Shown: piece after piece, positions 62,909 through 64,000 of the stretch
Position numbering within the stretch: position 1 is the stretch's first letter
How the letters are laid out: each line of letters begins with the position of its first letter
From: Leucocoprinus leucothites
Lineage: Eukaryota; Basidiomycota; Agaricomycetes; Agaricales; Agaricaceae
Direction: 5' to 3'
NCBI GenBank assembly: GCA_013368445.1
Contig: JAACJO010000023.1
Coordinates: 1 to 64,000 of the forward strand
Length of the DNA stretch: 64,000 bases
Made by a program: the position numbers and the translations under genes
The notes under the pieces: generated by a model
Databases searched by the model: none
Seen by the model: only the letters and a program-made list of their open reading frames with translations
Told to the model about the DNA's origin: nothing

Positions 62909-63301
62909 GTCTTTTCTCAGTTTTTCCAATTTCTATCAATGCTTCATCTACAACTACTCAGATATCATCATCCCACTTATGTGCCTCACCCAAAAAGTGT
63001 CTAGGTGGAGCTTCAACAAATGATGTCACAAAGCCTTTAACTCCCTCAAAGAAGTGTTCACTACTGCTCCTATCCTCACTCACTGGATACCCAATGCTCA
63101 GATCATCATTGAGACTGATGCTTCCAATGATGTGCTTGCTGCTATCCTTTCCATTGTCACAGATGACAACAAAGTTCACCCAATTGTGTTCCATTCCCAC
63201 ACCTTCAATACAGCCAAGTTAAACTATAACACTCATGACAAAGAGCTCCTTGCTATCTTCAAGGCTTTCTGCATCTGGTGGCATTACCTTGAAGGAGCCA
63301 C
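62909..63301 (+). pseudogene. Gypsy pol fragment (end of RT and RNase H)
   Basis: This matches gypsy 1 from the QSFLGFANFY region through ETDASNDVLAAI, FHSHTFNTAKLNYNTHDKELLAIFKAF and WHYLEGA, where it stops at 63301. It is internally frameshifted and flanked on both sides by other elements. Confidence 0.8.
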
Positions 63302-64000
63302 TGTTATAGTGACACCGGCCCGGTCCTAAGCTGGCGCGATAAGTATCGAGTTGATCTTATCAAAGGGGACTCCTTCTCGGTAAGCGACAAAGTTGTTTAC
63401 TAAGTCAGAGTTATAATACGGCGATTATAGAGTTTAAGACTTTAGTAATTGAGATCTTAGAGCTTAAGTTCAATTCGACCTTGTATAGATAAAGGCTCGT
63501 ATTGAGTCTCCACCTAACCAAGTAGAAACAATGTTTCTCCTTGGTAGATGTCGACGACTTATATACGATACAAGTCGGTATCTATTATTAACTAGGGCTA
63601 AGGACTTCTAATGAAAGAAGAGAAGTGTACAGCTTCCTTAACGCTAATTAAACTATATAAGACGCGATCTGTCAAAGAAGCTTTAGAAGTTCTTCTAAAG
63701 AAGTTCTTCTTTGATCATTTGATCGATCACGAGGTAAGTCCAAATATAGCGCAGCTATATTTAACAATCACATGTCATCAAAATACAAACAAAACCAAAC
63801 AAGTCATAACGAGTCATAACCAGACAAAGTAAACGAGTCAAAACAAACGAGAAAATACAAGAACAAATAAGAAGAAAACATAATTGCGATATTACTTAAG
63901 TAAAGCTAATATCGACTTCGTATTATAGATGGAACAAATGCTAGATATAATCAATATACATAACATTATCCCTTTCCTAGCTAAGATGTCCACATCTTAG
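63302..64000 (+). mobile_element. Edge of a CpG-rich element, candidate LTR start
   Basis: At 63302 the gypsy pol sequence changes abruptly to TGTTATAGTGACACCGGCCC, which has the TGT start expected of an LTR. The following 700 bp are A/T-rich but keep CpG sites (GGCGCGATAAG, CGAGTTG), unlike neighbouring decayed copies. No protein feature is recognisable; the 73-codon ORF at 63611 looks incidental. The other end lies beyond the window. Confidence 0.4.

Noticed and set aside
1..64000. CRISPR array, bacterial operon or prophage
   Set aside because: No regularly spaced repeats, no Shine-Dalgarno-led gene clusters; poly(A) insertions, introns and chromoviruses indicate a eukaryote.

Overview
The window looks like a transposon graveyard from a filamentous fungus, most likely a mushroom-forming basidiomycete (Agaricomycete). 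That assignment is inference, from three things: Tad/L1-type LINEs whose ORF2 carries an RNase H domain, chromodomain-bearing Ty3/gypsy elements, and a second gypsy lineage with the RT block LPMGWTNS-PIFHDD, which I associate with Agaricomycete genomes. I found no convincing host housekeeping gene, no tRNA or rRNA and no CRISPR array. Almost every open frame belongs to a retroelement, and most are broken.

Layout. 1-16.2 kb holds LINE-A copies (a 3' half at 1-2512, a 673-bp 3' insertion at 7394-8066, and a 7-kb copy with both ends and target-site duplications (TSDs) at 8439-15434) nested with gag-only LINE relatives called B, C, D, E and F here. 16.2-24.1 kb holds gag-only elements G/J, H and I plus a LINE-A ORF1/endonuclease fragment (K). 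24.1-34.0 kb holds a copia-type LTR and 3' end, gag-only L, M, N and O, and a second autonomous-type LINE (LINE-B), itself interrupted four times. 34.0-40.7 kb is a chromovirus (gypsy 1) lacking its 5' end. 40.7-42.3 kb holds a LINE-A piece and a Harbinger-like piece with a Myb/SANT-like ORF. 42.3-46.2 kb is the pol of the second gypsy lineage (S), split by a 977-bp LTR-like insertion. 46.3-50.5 kb carries minus-strand, apparently intron-containing ORFs including a cysteine-cluster protein (T), split by a 251-bp solo LTR. 52.9-61.1 kb is a complete chromovirus (gypsy 2: 605-bp LTRs, TSD ATTGT). 61.2-64.0 kb holds a 559-bp solo LTR, a LINE-B RT fragment, a gypsy RNase H fragment and the edge of a CpG-rich element.

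How the parts relate. The main signal is a family of about a dozen insertions encoding only an ORF1/Gag-like protein (RRM-like region plus three zinc knuckles) with no reverse transcriptase. They share a 5' leader and a 3' terminal sequence plus poly(A) with the RT-encoding LINE-A, and several have perfect 11-16 bp TSDs. The simplest reading is that they are gag-encoding parasites mobilised by LINE-A-type ORF2 in trans, analogous to HeT-A in Drosophila. Both chromoviruses carry an antisense cysteine-rich ORF between pol and the 3' LTR. Many copies are strongly CpG-depleted with TpG/CpA replacements, and several inactivating changes (YLDD to YLND or YLDN, CGA to TGA) are C-to-T or G-to-A, as expected from cytosine methylation or a RIP-like process.
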